From Streptomyces cucumeris (GTDB taxonomy: Bacteria > Actinomycetota > Actinomycetes > Streptomycetales > Streptomycetaceae), in NCBI RefSeq assembly GCF_024295805.1, contig NZ_JANCLX010000003.1, positions 1-64,000 of the forward strand: a stretch of DNA of 64,000 bases, written 5' to 3'. The first letter of the stretch is position 1, and the number at the start of each line of letters is the position of its first letter. The notes under the pieces are model-generated. The model did no database searches, had not been told where the DNA came from, and saw only the letters and a list, made by a program, of their open reading frames with translations. Below are positions 41,451-48,785 of this stretch, piece by piece. A program made the position numbers and the translations under genes.

Positions 41451-43682
41451 ATGAACCCCGTCTCCGACGTCCGTCCGTCCTCCCCCTCCCTCGACGCCTC
41501 CGTGAAGGCCGATTCCGTGAAGGCCATCTCCGTGAAGGGGGACATCGACACCGGGCGGCTGGTCTCGCTCCTCGCGGACGCGGGTCACACCGTCACCGTC
41601 ACCCGCTCCGGGGAGGGCTCCGCCGCACCGGAGGACGCCGCCGGCACCGCGGTGTTCGACGCGCGCGACCACACCGGTCCCGATCCCACCTGGTGGGCCG
41701 CCTCGGAGTTCCTGCGACGCGCCCGCCGCGTACCGGACGCCGACGCCTGCGGCTCCCCCGGGCTCGAGGACGTGCTGCGCACGGGCGAATGGAGTCATCC
41801 GTCCGCCGGGGCGGTCACCCCCGTGCCCGTCGACGGCGTCGTCGTCTTCAAACCCGGTGTCCGCGTACTGCCCGAGACGCTCCGCGCACTCGCCGACCGC
41901 CTGGCCGAATGCGGTTACCGGGCCACCCGGGCCCGGCTGCTGTCCGGCACCCGGATCCGGGACGAGGACCTCGCCTCGCACCACTACCTGCCCCATGTCG
42001 ATCTCGCGGACCGCGGTGAGCTGTCGGTGCACGAACGGGCGCGGTTCCTGCGGCTGTACGACACCCCCGCGTTTACCGAGCGCTTCGGCGAGCGCGCCGA
42101 CGCCGTCGCGGTACTGCCCGCGCGAGCCGTCACCGAGGACCTGGGAGTGCCGCCCGCGCTGCTCGACGAGTGGAGCGAGCGGTCCACCCTGCGGTGGGGG
42201 CTGGACAGCGGTGCGCCCGACGGCCCCAACGGTGTCGGCGACTGTCTGTACCTCAATGTCTTCCAGGACCCGGGCCGTCACGGCGGACGTCCCTTCGTGG
42301 TGCTCAACCCCCATCTCCCGGGCGTCCTGGCCCAGTTGCGCGACAGCGCCCACCAGGCCCTGTCCATCCTGGTGGAGGCACACTCCCGCACACCGCTGCC
42401 CTGGGACCGGATGCGCCGCGAGTTCTGCGGTGTGACCGATCCCGAACGCGCCCTGCCCGGCAGTCTGCGGGGCGACGCCCGGGCCGGGGCCCTGGCGCTG
42501 CGCAACGCCGACGGAACGCCGGTGCGCCGCACCAACAACGGTGTCCATCTGAGCAACGGGGCCGTGGAGGCGCTCCAGGACGCCACCACCTGGTTCGGGC
42601 TGCGGCCCGGCGACACCACGGCCGGGGGCCGGCTGCGGGAGACCGGACTCGATCCCGAACGGGTGCTGCGCTCGGCGTTCGTCAGCCTCGCCGGGCGCCG
42701 CCGGGCCGTCCAGGAGGTGACCGACGGGCTGCGGGCGCAGGACGCGGCGGCGGCGCTCAGGGGCGGTCGGCTGATGGAGCACTGCGACGGCTGGGACGAC
42801 ATGAGGTCCCGTGAACTGGTCGACATCGCCTGGCGTTTCAGCGCCGGTCGACGCCAGGACCCGGAGGTGGCGGCGGTGTTCCTGCACGGTTCCGCCGGAC
42901 GCGGGCGCACCTCGACACGGTCCGGCATCGACCTGCTCGTCGTCCGCGACACCGCCCGGTCCGCACCGCCGGTGGACACAGGAGCGGGGACGGCGACGGC
43001 CGAGGGGGTCCCCGTCCGCGTCCGGACCATCGGCATGGCCGATGCCCGCCGCGCCGCCACCGAGGCCCCCGCCGATCCGGCCGCGCTGGGCACGGTCGCG
43101 GCCCTGGCCGGGGTGGTGCTGTGGGACCGCGGCGGCGTGGGTGAGGAACTGCGCGCGGCAGCCGTACGACTGCCGGTGCCGGCCGCGCTGCGTGAAGCGG
43201 AACTGGCCCGGGTGGAGGAGCTGTTGCGCACCGCGCCCCAGGACACGGACGCGCTCCGCGAGGCGTCCTTGCGTCTTGCGGGGCTCGCGCTGGATCTGCA
43301 TCCGCTGCGCAGGCACCACCGCCGGTGGGCGCTCACCGACCTCGACCGCGCCGCCGAGGGCGGACTGCGTGACCTCCTGGCGGAGGTGTGGGCGGTCGGC
43401 GGCGCCGGTGACACGGAGCTGCGGGAGGCCCGCCGGCTGGTGCGCGATGTCCTCGGGGTCACGATCGGCCATGCCCGCCCCGGCTCCCCTGAGGAGGAGC
43501 TGTTCCGGCTCCGGGTCGCCGGATGGAGTGCGGCGGAGGCCCCCGCGGGCTCCCTGGCGCGCGCCGCACGGCGCCGTCTCCTGGACGACCTCGGCGGCGG
43601 ACGGCGCCGCGAGACGGCCGCCGCGCTGGCGGAGGCGGGCGAGGAACTGCGGCACCGGGACCGCTCCGAGCACCACGGCTGA
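41451..43682 (+). CDS. NDP-kinase-like domain fused to a nucleotidyltransferase domain
   Basis: A 743-residue protein with ATG at 41451 behind GGAAGG. From about residue 128 the sequence follows nucleoside diphosphate kinase: VVVFKPGVRVLPETLRALADRL (the K-P-x-x-V strand), a variable insert, then FCGVTDPERALPGSLRGD (compare the NDK G-x-T-x-P-x-x-A-x-P-G-(T/S)-(I/L)-R-G-D) and RRTNNGVHLSNGAVEALQDATTWF. His366 aligns with the phosphorylated His of NDK. Near 475-500, VFLHGSAGRGRTSTRSGIDLLVV is a polymerase-beta-type nucleotidyltransferase motif (G-S-x(9)-D-x-x-x-V), but the second Asp of the usual D-x-D is replaced by Leu. The helical C-terminus (about 570-743) resembles nucleotidyltransferase partner domains. 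I know of no described protein with this fusion. It probably phosphorylates or transfers a nucleotide in the cluster's pathway. Confidence 0.72.
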   Translation: MNPVSDVRPSSPSLDASVKADSVKAISVKGDIDTGRLVSLLADAGHTVTVTRSGEGSAAPEDAAGTAVFDARDHTGPDPTWWAASEFLRRARRVPDADACGSPGLEDVLRTGEWSHPSAGAVTPVPVDGVVVFKPGVRVLPETLRALADRLAECGYRATRARLLSGTRIRDEDLASHHYLPHVDLADRGELSVHERARFLRLYDTPAFTERFGERADAVAVLPARAVTEDLGVPPALLDEWSERSTLRWGLDSGAPDGPNGVGDCLYLNVFQDPGRHGGRPFVVLNPHLPGVLAQLRDSAHQALSILVEAHSRTPLPWDRMRREFCGVTDPERALPGSLRGDARAGALALRNADGTPVRRTNNGVHLSNGAVEALQDATTWFGLRPGDTTAGGRLRETGLDPERVLRSAFVSLAGRRRAVQEVTDGLRAQDAAAALRGGRLMEHCDGWDDMRSRELVDIAWRFSAGRRQDPEVAAVFLHGSAGRGRTSTRSGIDLLVVRDTARSAPPVDTGAGTATAEGVPVRVRTIGMADARRAATEAPADPAALGTVAALAGVVLWDRGGVGEELRAAAVRLPVPAALREAELARVEELLRTAPQDTDALREASLRLAGLALDLHPLRRHHRRWALTDLDRAAEGGLRDLLAEVWAVGGAGDTELREARRLVRDVLGVTIGHARPGSPEEELFRLRVAGWSAAEAPAGSLARAARRRLLDDLGGGRRRETAAALAEAGEELRHRDRSEHHG

Positions 43683-43697
43683 GACCGCGGCCGCCGT

Positions 43698-43807
43698 CAT
43701 GGAGGAGCGGGGGGGGGGGGGGGGGCCGCCGGGGCCCCCCCCCCCCCCCCCCGGGGGGGGGGGGGGGGCCCCCCGCCCCCCGCCCCCCCCCCCCCCGCTC
43801 CTCCATG
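43698..43807. terminator. Second long G/C homopolymer palindrome between convergent genes
   Basis: The arms CATGGAGGAGCGGGG (43698-43712) and CCCCGCTCCTCCATG (43793-43807) enclose about 80 bases made almost only of G or C runs up to about 17 long. It lies precisely between the stop of the NDK-like gene and the stop of the convergent guanylate kinase gene. A bidirectional terminator is likely; the homopolymer interior may be unreliable sequence. Confidence 0.6.
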
Positions 43808-43819
43808 GGCCGGCGCCGA

Positions 43820-44497
43820 CTATCCCACCGGCGGGTCGTAGTACCGCAGCAGCGTGGGGCGTCTGTGGGCCGCGTACGACGCCAGCAGACCGTGCTGGCG
43901 CCGGACCCGGGCCTTCTCGGCGAGCCGGATGGCCTGCACCTGGCGCAAGGTGCGCTCGAAGTCGTCATTGACCACGTGGTATTCGTGCTGGTCGACGAAG
44001 TCGAAATCACGCTCCGCCATACGCCTGCGCAGGACCAGTTCCTCGTCGCTCTCACTGCCCCGCCCGCTCAGCCGGGTCCTCATCTCCGCCACGCTCGGCG
44101 CCATCACGAAGATGCCCACCGTATGGGCGGGATAGAGCCGCTTGAGGTTGAGGTATCCCTCCGGCGAGTAGTCGAAGACGAGATCCTGCCCCTTTTCGAG
44201 GGCGGCCTCCACCGGCCCCCGCAGCGTGCCGTAGAACTCGTCGAACGAGGGGTGGATCCACTGGGCGAAGGCGCCTTCGTCGATCATGCGGAGGAATGTC
44301 TCACGGCTCACGTGGTCGTACAGCCGCTCGGCTGCGCTGCGCGGCCGGCGGGTCGTCACCGACCGGGTGTAGCCGATGTCCGGGTCCGAGTCCATGAGCG
44401 CCTGGGCCAGCGAGGTCTTGCCCGTGCCCGAGGGGCCGGACAGCACGAACAGGCAGCCCTCCGGGGTGGTGTCGAGCGGAGTGTTGTCGGGATTCAC
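43820..44497 (-). CDS. Guanylate kinase homologue (cluster-embedded paralogue)
   Basis: A 225-residue protein from GTG 44497 with GAAAGG nine bases upstream. The guanylate kinase fold is complete. P-loop GPSGTGKT is at 21-28. The GMP-binding region reads SVTTRRPRSAAERLYDHVSRETFLRMIDEGAFAQW, in which the usual RPPRxGExxGxDYxFV is modified (AAERLYDHVS). DEFYGTLRGPVEAALEKGQDLVFDY follows, and the C-terminal lid has VAEMRTRLSGRGSESDEELVLRRRMA. Altered GMP-loop residues suggest a different or modified nucleotide substrate; housekeeping gmk is expected elsewhere (near pyrimidine or rpoZ genes). It is divergent from the peptide gene, with shared regulatory blocks between them. Confidence 0.85.
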   Translation of the reverse strand: MNPDNTPLDTTPEGCLFVLSGPSGTGKTSLAQALMDSDPDIGYTRSVTTRRPRSAAERLYDHVSRETFLRMIDEGAFAQWIHPSFDEFYGTLRGPVEAALEKGQDLVFDYSPEGYLNLKRLYPAHTVGIFVMAPSVAEMRTRLSGRGSESDEELVLRRRMAERDFDFVDQHEYHVVNDDFERTLRQVQAIRLAEKARVRRQHGLLASYAAHRRPTLLRYYDPPVG

Positions 44498-44605
44498 GTT
44501 CGGATGCCTTTCTCTCACGCGTCCGGCGGCCACGGTTCGGAAGGGCTGCCGGAACACGTACGGCGACTCCTTCCACGATGTCGCCCCCACTCCGCGCGGG
44601 CGACA

Positions 44606-44760
44606 GTTGTCCGTTGCCCGATGGGAAAGGAAAAACCGGACCGGGCAGGGGGTGACGCGACCACCGGACGCGAGCGGAACGCCTTTTTGAGGCGCCGCAA
44701 TTCACATGTGTGCCGCATTCCCTTGTTGCGCCGTTGCCCTTCGAGCGGACACCGGACAAC
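44606..44760. promoter_or_regulatory. Shared cis-regulatory blocks, copy B
   Basis: The region between the divergent guanylate kinase and peptide genes holds the same two blocks as 40330-40460. Block 1 is GTTGTCCGTTGCCC (44606-44619) followed by GGGAAAGGAAAAACCGGA. Block 2 is GTTGCGCCGTTGCCC (44725-44739) running into TTCGAGCGGACACCGG, the latter aligning with TTCGATGAGGCACCGG of copy A. The end of block 2 read on the minus strand (44760-44747) is again GTTGTCCGGTGTCC. The order of blocks is reversed relative to copy A. Confidence 0.7.
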
Positions 44761-44782
44761 CTCTGGATCAGGGGTGGCCCGC

Positions 44783-44932
44783 ATGGCAGATTTCCACTCG
44801 GCGGCAGGAAATCTCCCGGACGCCGAAGAGGAAGGCAACGGGAAGACGCTGCCAACGACTGACGAAAGGGGATTCGACATGCAGCACGTTAGCGCCATGC
44901 GTCCGCGCCTCGACAAGATCAAGAAGCGCTGA
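44783..44932 (+). CDS. Putative RiPP precursor peptide (49 residues)
   Basis: The peptide has an acidic N-terminal part (MADFHSAAGNLPDAEEEGNG) and a strongly basic C-terminus ending MRPRLDKIKKR. A GGGG-type ribosome binding site precedes ATG 44783. A second, stronger site (GAAAGGGG, seven bases) precedes an in-frame ATG at 44879, which would give the 17-residue MQHVSAMRPRLDKIKKR. The gene stands directly behind the shared promoter block and is followed by a perfect stem-loop and then by a peptidase/GNAT/ABC operon. A leader-core layout, its promoter position and the attenuator-like hairpin all support a precursor peptide. There is no Cys, and only a few Ser/Thr, so lanthionine or thiazole chemistry is unlikely. 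The coding status rests on context, not homology. Confidence 0.6.
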   Translation: MADFHSAAGNLPDAEEEGNGKTLPTTDERGFDMQHVSAMRPRLDKIKKR

Positions 44933-44946
44933 ATCACGCAGTGAGA

Positions 44947-44980
44947 GGTGGGCGCCACCGCACCGTCGGTGGCGCCCACC
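44947..44980 (+). terminator. Stem-loop after the peptide gene (attenuator-like)
   Basis: A perfect 13-bp stem, GGTGGGCGCCACC (44947-44959) and GGTGGCGCCCACC (44968-44980), with an 8-base loop. It lies 15 bases after the peptide stop and 45 bases before the M16 peptidase gene. It could terminate most transcripts, so that the peptide is made in excess over the downstream enzymes, as known for many RiPP operons. Confidence 0.8.
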
Positions 44981-45024
44981 GCCACCCCGTCGCCCGGTCG
45001 GCACCTCCAGGCAGGACACCACAC

Positions 45025-46215
45025 ATGCTCGATCACACCTCGATCTCCTCGGTCGTCGACCCGGGACTGCGCACGGCGGGCATCTGTCTGGCCGTCGATT
45101 ACGGAGCACGCCACGACCCCGTGGAACACGGCGGTCTGGCGCATGTCCTGGAACACCTGCTGATGGCCAATCCGCTGCGCGGCGCCGAGTCGCTGTGCGA
45201 GCGGGTGGAACGTCTCGGCGGCCGGGCGAACGCCGAAACCGGCCTGGAGCAGATGCTCTTCCACGCGCAGGTGCTCGCCGAGGACACCGAGGACGTGCTC
45301 GACCTGCTGCTGCGGGCCGTGACCCGTCCCGAACACGACGCCGGTGTGCTGGAGGCCGAGAAGACGGTCGTCCTCCAGGAACTGGCCGCCATGGCAGCGG
45401 ACCCGGTCGATGTGGTCCAGGACGCCTTCCTCGCCGATCTGTTCCCCGGACATCCCCTGGGACGTCCCGTCGGCGGCACCGCGGCCCAGGTCGGGGCACT
45501 CGACCTCACCGCGGTCACCGAAGGACACCGCGAGCGGCTGCTGCCCAGCCGGGCGGCGCTCGTCGTCGTGGCCCCCTTCACCCCCCAGAACCTTCCCGCC
45601 GCGGCCGAAGCGGCCACCGGTGCCGCCGCACCGCCGCTCCCCCGGCCCGCCGTAGCCCTGGACACCGCTCCCCGGCACTCCGCGCCACGCTGGGCGGACG
45701 ACTTCACCTGGGTCGCGGTCGGCGCCCGCTCCGCCGTCACCGGCGCGACGGAGCGGCACCGCTTCCAGATCCTCGCCGAACTCTTCGGCGGCAGTCCGTC
45801 CTCCCCGCTGTACCGCCTGCTGCGCGGCGAGAAGGGTCTGGCCTACTCCTTCCAGGCGTGGGACCGCAATTACACCGAATCCGGCGCCTGGCGCGTCCTG
45901 GTCGGCGCCGACACCGGCAAGGGCGAGGCCGTCATCGAGGCGGTCACCCGGGCGCTGGAGGAGATGGCGACGCACGGTCCCTCCGACGTCGATCTCGACG
46001 CCGCCCGCCGGCAGGCCCGCAGCGCCCTGCTGTTCGGGCAGGAGAACGCACTGGACCACGCCCGGCTGCTGGCCCGGCACCGCGTCGCCGACCCGGCCTG
46101 GACCGTGGAGACCGAGGAGGCCGCCCTGCGGTCGGTGACCGCCGAACAGGTCGCCGGGGCGGCCCGTCAGGTGCTCGACGACCTGGTCGTCACCATCCGT
46201 CCGGAGCGCGCATGA
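45025..46215 (+). CDS. M16 (insulinase/PqqF-type) zinc metallopeptidase
   Basis: A 396-residue protein from ATG 45025. The inverted zinc motif HxxEH is intact (His40-Val-Leu-Glu43-His44), and the distal zinc ligand Glu119 (VVLQELAAM) is at the standard spacing. The second, inactive-type half contains WVAVGARSAV and the R/Y pair region GEKGLAYSFQAWDRNY used for substrate carboxylate binding. The length is that of one M16B subunit, so it would act as a homodimer or with another M16 protein. As the first gene after the peptide it probably cleaves the leader from the core; a basic core would suit the family. Its stop overlaps the next start (ATGA). Confidence 0.9.
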   Translation: MLDHTSISSVVDPGLRTAGICLAVDYGARHDPVEHGGLAHVLEHLLMANPLRGAESLCERVERLGGRANAETGLEQMLFHAQVLAEDTEDVLDLLLRAVTRPEHDAGVLEAEKTVVLQELAAMAADPVDVVQDAFLADLFPGHPLGRPVGGTAAQVGALDLTAVTEGHRERLLPSRAALVVVAPFTPQNLPAAAEAATGAAAPPLPRPAVALDTAPRHSAPRWADDFTWVAVGARSAVTGATERHRFQILAELFGGSPSSPLYRLLRGEKGLAYSFQAWDRNYTESGAWRVLVGADTGKGEAVIEAVTRALEEMATHGPSDVDLDAARRQARSALLFGQENALDHARLLARHRVADPAWTVETEEAALRSVTAEQVAGAARQVLDDLVVTIRPERA

Positions 46216-47051
46216 CCGTCAGCCCCGCATATCTCGACGGCGCCGAGGAGGCGGGACTGCTCTCCCGCCACCAGGGACTGCCCTTCGTCGCGGGCGGCTA
46301 CGACGAACCCGTCACCGGTGAGCGCCAGTTCCTCGTCACCCACTGCGACCCGGAACTGGTCCGGCGACCCGCGTGGTGGTCCGAACTCGTCCGGCTGGCG
46401 CGCCGCGCCGACCCTGCCGCCGAGGCGATCGTGCTGCGGGTCCCGGGGGACATCTCACCCCCGGCGCCCTGGCGGCGCCTCATCACCTATCTGCGCCACG
46501 AGGGACAGGTGGAAGGCGGCCCCACAGCGGCGGATGACACCCCGGTCTCGGTCCTGCCCGCCACGGCGGAACACCGGCCGCTGATCGCGCGGTGGCTCGC
46601 CACCGCCCTCACGGCCGCGGCCGACGCCCACGGCAGCCCCGGCCGGTCCGCCCCGCCCGACGTCGTCGACTCGCTGCTGGACGCGCCGGGACGCGCCAGT
46701 TACGTGGTGGTCGGCGAGGGCACCGTGATCGGCCACGCCACGCTGCTGGACGACACCTATGACGATGTGACGGGCCGTCATACCGTCGAGCTCTTCGACA
46801 TCCTCGTCGAGGCCGGGGACGAACTCAGGCGCCGGGCCACCACGGCGCTGACCGCCGTGGCGGCCGCCCACGCCGCAGACCGTGACCTGCCGCTGCTGGG
46901 CAATGTCGTCCACTCCCCGACCCTCACCTCCGATCCCGGGGAGCGGGTCGTCTCCACCCTCACCTCCCGCGGCTGGCTGACCGACCATGTGCTCTGGCGG
47001 CTCGCGCTGCCGCCCGAGTCCACCGGAACCGCGGCTGGGGCGGGGCGATGA
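46212..47051 (+). CDS. GNAT-like protein in the peptide cluster
   Basis: A 279-residue protein coupled by ATGA overlaps to the peptidase before it and the ABC ATPase after it. Residues about 105-270 have the GNAT order of elements: TPVSVLPATAEHRPLIARWL, then ASYVVVGEGTVIGHATLLDD (beta4 strand), HTVELFDILVEAGDELRRRATTALTAVAAAH (pyrophosphate-loop region, lacking a clear Q/R-x-x-G-x-G/A), and GERVVSTLTSRGWLTDHVLWRL. The N-terminal 100 residues (FLVTHCDPELVRRPAWWSELV) are unfamiliar. It could N-acetylate the matured product for self-protection or modify the peptide; the degenerate acetyl-CoA loop leaves this open. Confidence 0.6.
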   Translation: MTVSPAYLDGAEEAGLLSRHQGLPFVAGGYDEPVTGERQFLVTHCDPELVRRPAWWSELVRLARRADPAAEAIVLRVPGDISPPAPWRRLITYLRHEGQVEGGPTAADDTPVSVLPATAEHRPLIARWLATALTAAADAHGSPGRSAPPDVVDSLLDAPGRASYVVVGEGTVIGHATLLDDTYDDVTGRHTVELFDILVEAGDELRRRATTALTAVAAAHAADRDLPLLGNVVHSPTLTSDPGERVVSTLTSRGWLTDHVLWRLALPPESTGTAAGAGR

Positions 47052-48010
47052 CCGCCGCCGTCCACACCCGCGGACTCACCCGCGCCTACGCGGGCCGCAA
47101 GACCGACCGCGGCCGGGACCACCTCGCCCTCGACTCCTTCGATCTGCGCGTCGAGGAGGGCGAGGTACACGGCCTGCTCGGGCCGAACGGAGCCGGCAAG
47201 ACCACCCTGTGCCGCATCCTGAGCACCGTCCTGCTGCCCACCGGCGGCACGGCGGAGGTCCTGGGACATGACGTACGGACCGAGGCGGACGTGGTCCGCC
47301 GCACCGTGGGCATCGTCTTCGGCGGCGAACGCGGTCTGTACGGACGGCTCACCCCCCGGCAGAATCTGCGCTTCTGGGGCGCCCTGTACGGCCTCGGCGG
47401 GAAGGAGCTGCGCCGCCGCACCGACGCCCTCCTGGAGCGCACCGGCCTCGGCGGCCGCGCCGACGACCGGGTCGACACCATGTCCCGCGGGATGAAGCAG
47501 CGGGTGCACATCGCCCGTGGACTGATCACCGACCCGCCCGTGCTCATCCTGGACGAACCCACCAACGGTATGGACCCGGTGGCCGCCCATGACTTCCGTG
47601 CCATGATCACCGAGCTGCGCACCGACGGCCGTACCGTCCTGCTGACCACCCATGACATGGGAGAGGCCGAGGCGCTCTGCGACCGTGTCACCCTCGTCGA
47701 CCGCGGACGCGTCATCGCCACCGAGACCACCGACTCCGTCGGCGCGCTCCTGGCCCGGCACGACCGGATCGACGCCACGGACGTCCCGCCCGAGGTGGTC
47801 ACCGCCCTGCGCGCGCTGCCCGGCACCGAGTCCGTGACGCCGCTGGGCGGTGACTCGATCCGCGTCGTCACGGCCGACGCCGACACCGTGGGCGAGGTCC
47901 TGCGCCTCCTCGTGGCCTCCGGTGTCACCCGCGTGACCACCGCGCCGCCCGGTCTGGAAGAGGTCTACCTCGGTCTCATCGGCCGGCAGGGCATGCGGGT
48001 GAGGCCATGA
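47048..48010 (+). CDS. ABC exporter ATP-binding protein
   Basis: A 320-residue protein. Walker A is GPNGAGKTT (about 45-53), the ABC signature is degenerate (MSRGMKQRVHIARGL in place of LSGGQ), and Walker B is VLILDEPTNGMDP, followed by the H-loop TTHDM. The C-terminal extension after about residue 230 is that of DrrA/CcmA-type drug and peptide exporters. It is coupled by ATGA to the GNAT gene and to the first permease. It probably powers export of the cluster product and gives self-resistance. Confidence 0.92.
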   Translation: MTAAVHTRGLTRAYAGRKTDRGRDHLALDSFDLRVEEGEVHGLLGPNGAGKTTLCRILSTVLLPTGGTAEVLGHDVRTEADVVRRTVGIVFGGERGLYGRLTPRQNLRFWGALYGLGGKELRRRTDALLERTGLGGRADDRVDTMSRGMKQRVHIARGLITDPPVLILDEPTNGMDPVAAHDFRAMITELRTDGRTVLLTTHDMGEAEALCDRVTLVDRGRVIATETTDSVGALLARHDRIDATDVPPEVVTALRALPGTESVTPLGGDSIRVVTADADTVGEVLRLLVASGVTRVTTAPPGLEEVYLGLIGRQGMRVRP

Positions 48011-48774
48011 GGCTGTTCCTCAACGGGTTCCTCTTCCAGCTGCGGCTGTCCCGGCGGTCACCCGACACCTTCCTGGTCTGTGTGACCGCGCCGCTGCTCA
48101 CCACCGTCTTCCTCAGCATCAACGCCTACACCGGACGCCATGAACTGACCTCCTACGCGGTCGTGGCACCCACGCTGATGTCCCTGTGGGCGCTGGCGCT
48201 CTCGGTGGCCGGCAGCGCGCTGACCGAGGACCGCGATCTGGGCACGCTGGAGGGGCAGATCGCGGCCCCGGCCCCGATGGCCCTGACCTTCCTGGGCCGG
48301 ATGTGCTCGGTGGTCGTCGTCGGCAGCATGGCCTTCGCCGAGACCTGGCTGGTCGCCGGAGCGCTCTTCGGCCGCTGGATCGCCCTGCCCCACCCGGTCG
48401 TCTCCGTGGCGTGCCTGCTGGCCACCGCCCTGGCGACGGCCGGTACCGCGGGGCTGCTGTCCCCCCTGTTCGTGCTGACCCCCTCCGCGCGGACCCTGCA
48501 GAACACGCTCACCTTCCCCTTCTATCTGCTCGGCGGGGTGCTGGTACCCGTCAGCGTGCTGCCGCAGTGGCTCAGGCCCGCCTCGTACACGGTGTTCCTG
48601 TCGTGGAGCGCCGATCTGCTGCGTGACAGCCTCGCCACCGATCCCGTCTCCCGTCCCGCCCTGCGCCTGCTGGCCGTACTAGCCCTCGGGGCGGCCGGGT
48701 ACGGCATGGGCATGCTGCTGCTGCACCGGGTGGTCCTGCGCGTGCGCCGCACCGGGACCCTGACCCGGACGTGA
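48007..48774 (+). CDS. ABC-2-type exporter permease 1
   Basis: A 255-residue integral membrane protein with six hydrophobic segments (TFLVCVTAPLLTTVFLSI, SYAVVAPTLMSLWALALSVAG, VVSVACLLATALATAGTAGLL, TFPFYLLGGVLVPVSVLPQWL, LALGAAGYGMGMLLL). LTEDRDLGTLEGQIAAPAPM is the cytoplasmic coupling segment of ABC-2 permeases. It partners with the ATPase before it and the second permease after it. Confidence 0.88.
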   Translation: MRLFLNGFLFQLRLSRRSPDTFLVCVTAPLLTTVFLSINAYTGRHELTSYAVVAPTLMSLWALALSVAGSALTEDRDLGTLEGQIAAPAPMALTFLGRMCSVVVVGSMAFAETWLVAGALFGRWIALPHPVVSVACLLATALATAGTAGLLSPLFVLTPSARTLQNTLTFPFYLLGGVLVPVSVLPQWLRPASYTVFLSWSADLLRDSLATDPVSRPALRLLAVLALGAAGYGMGMLLLHRVVLRVRRTGTLTRT

Positions 48775-48785
48775 AAGGCCCAGCC

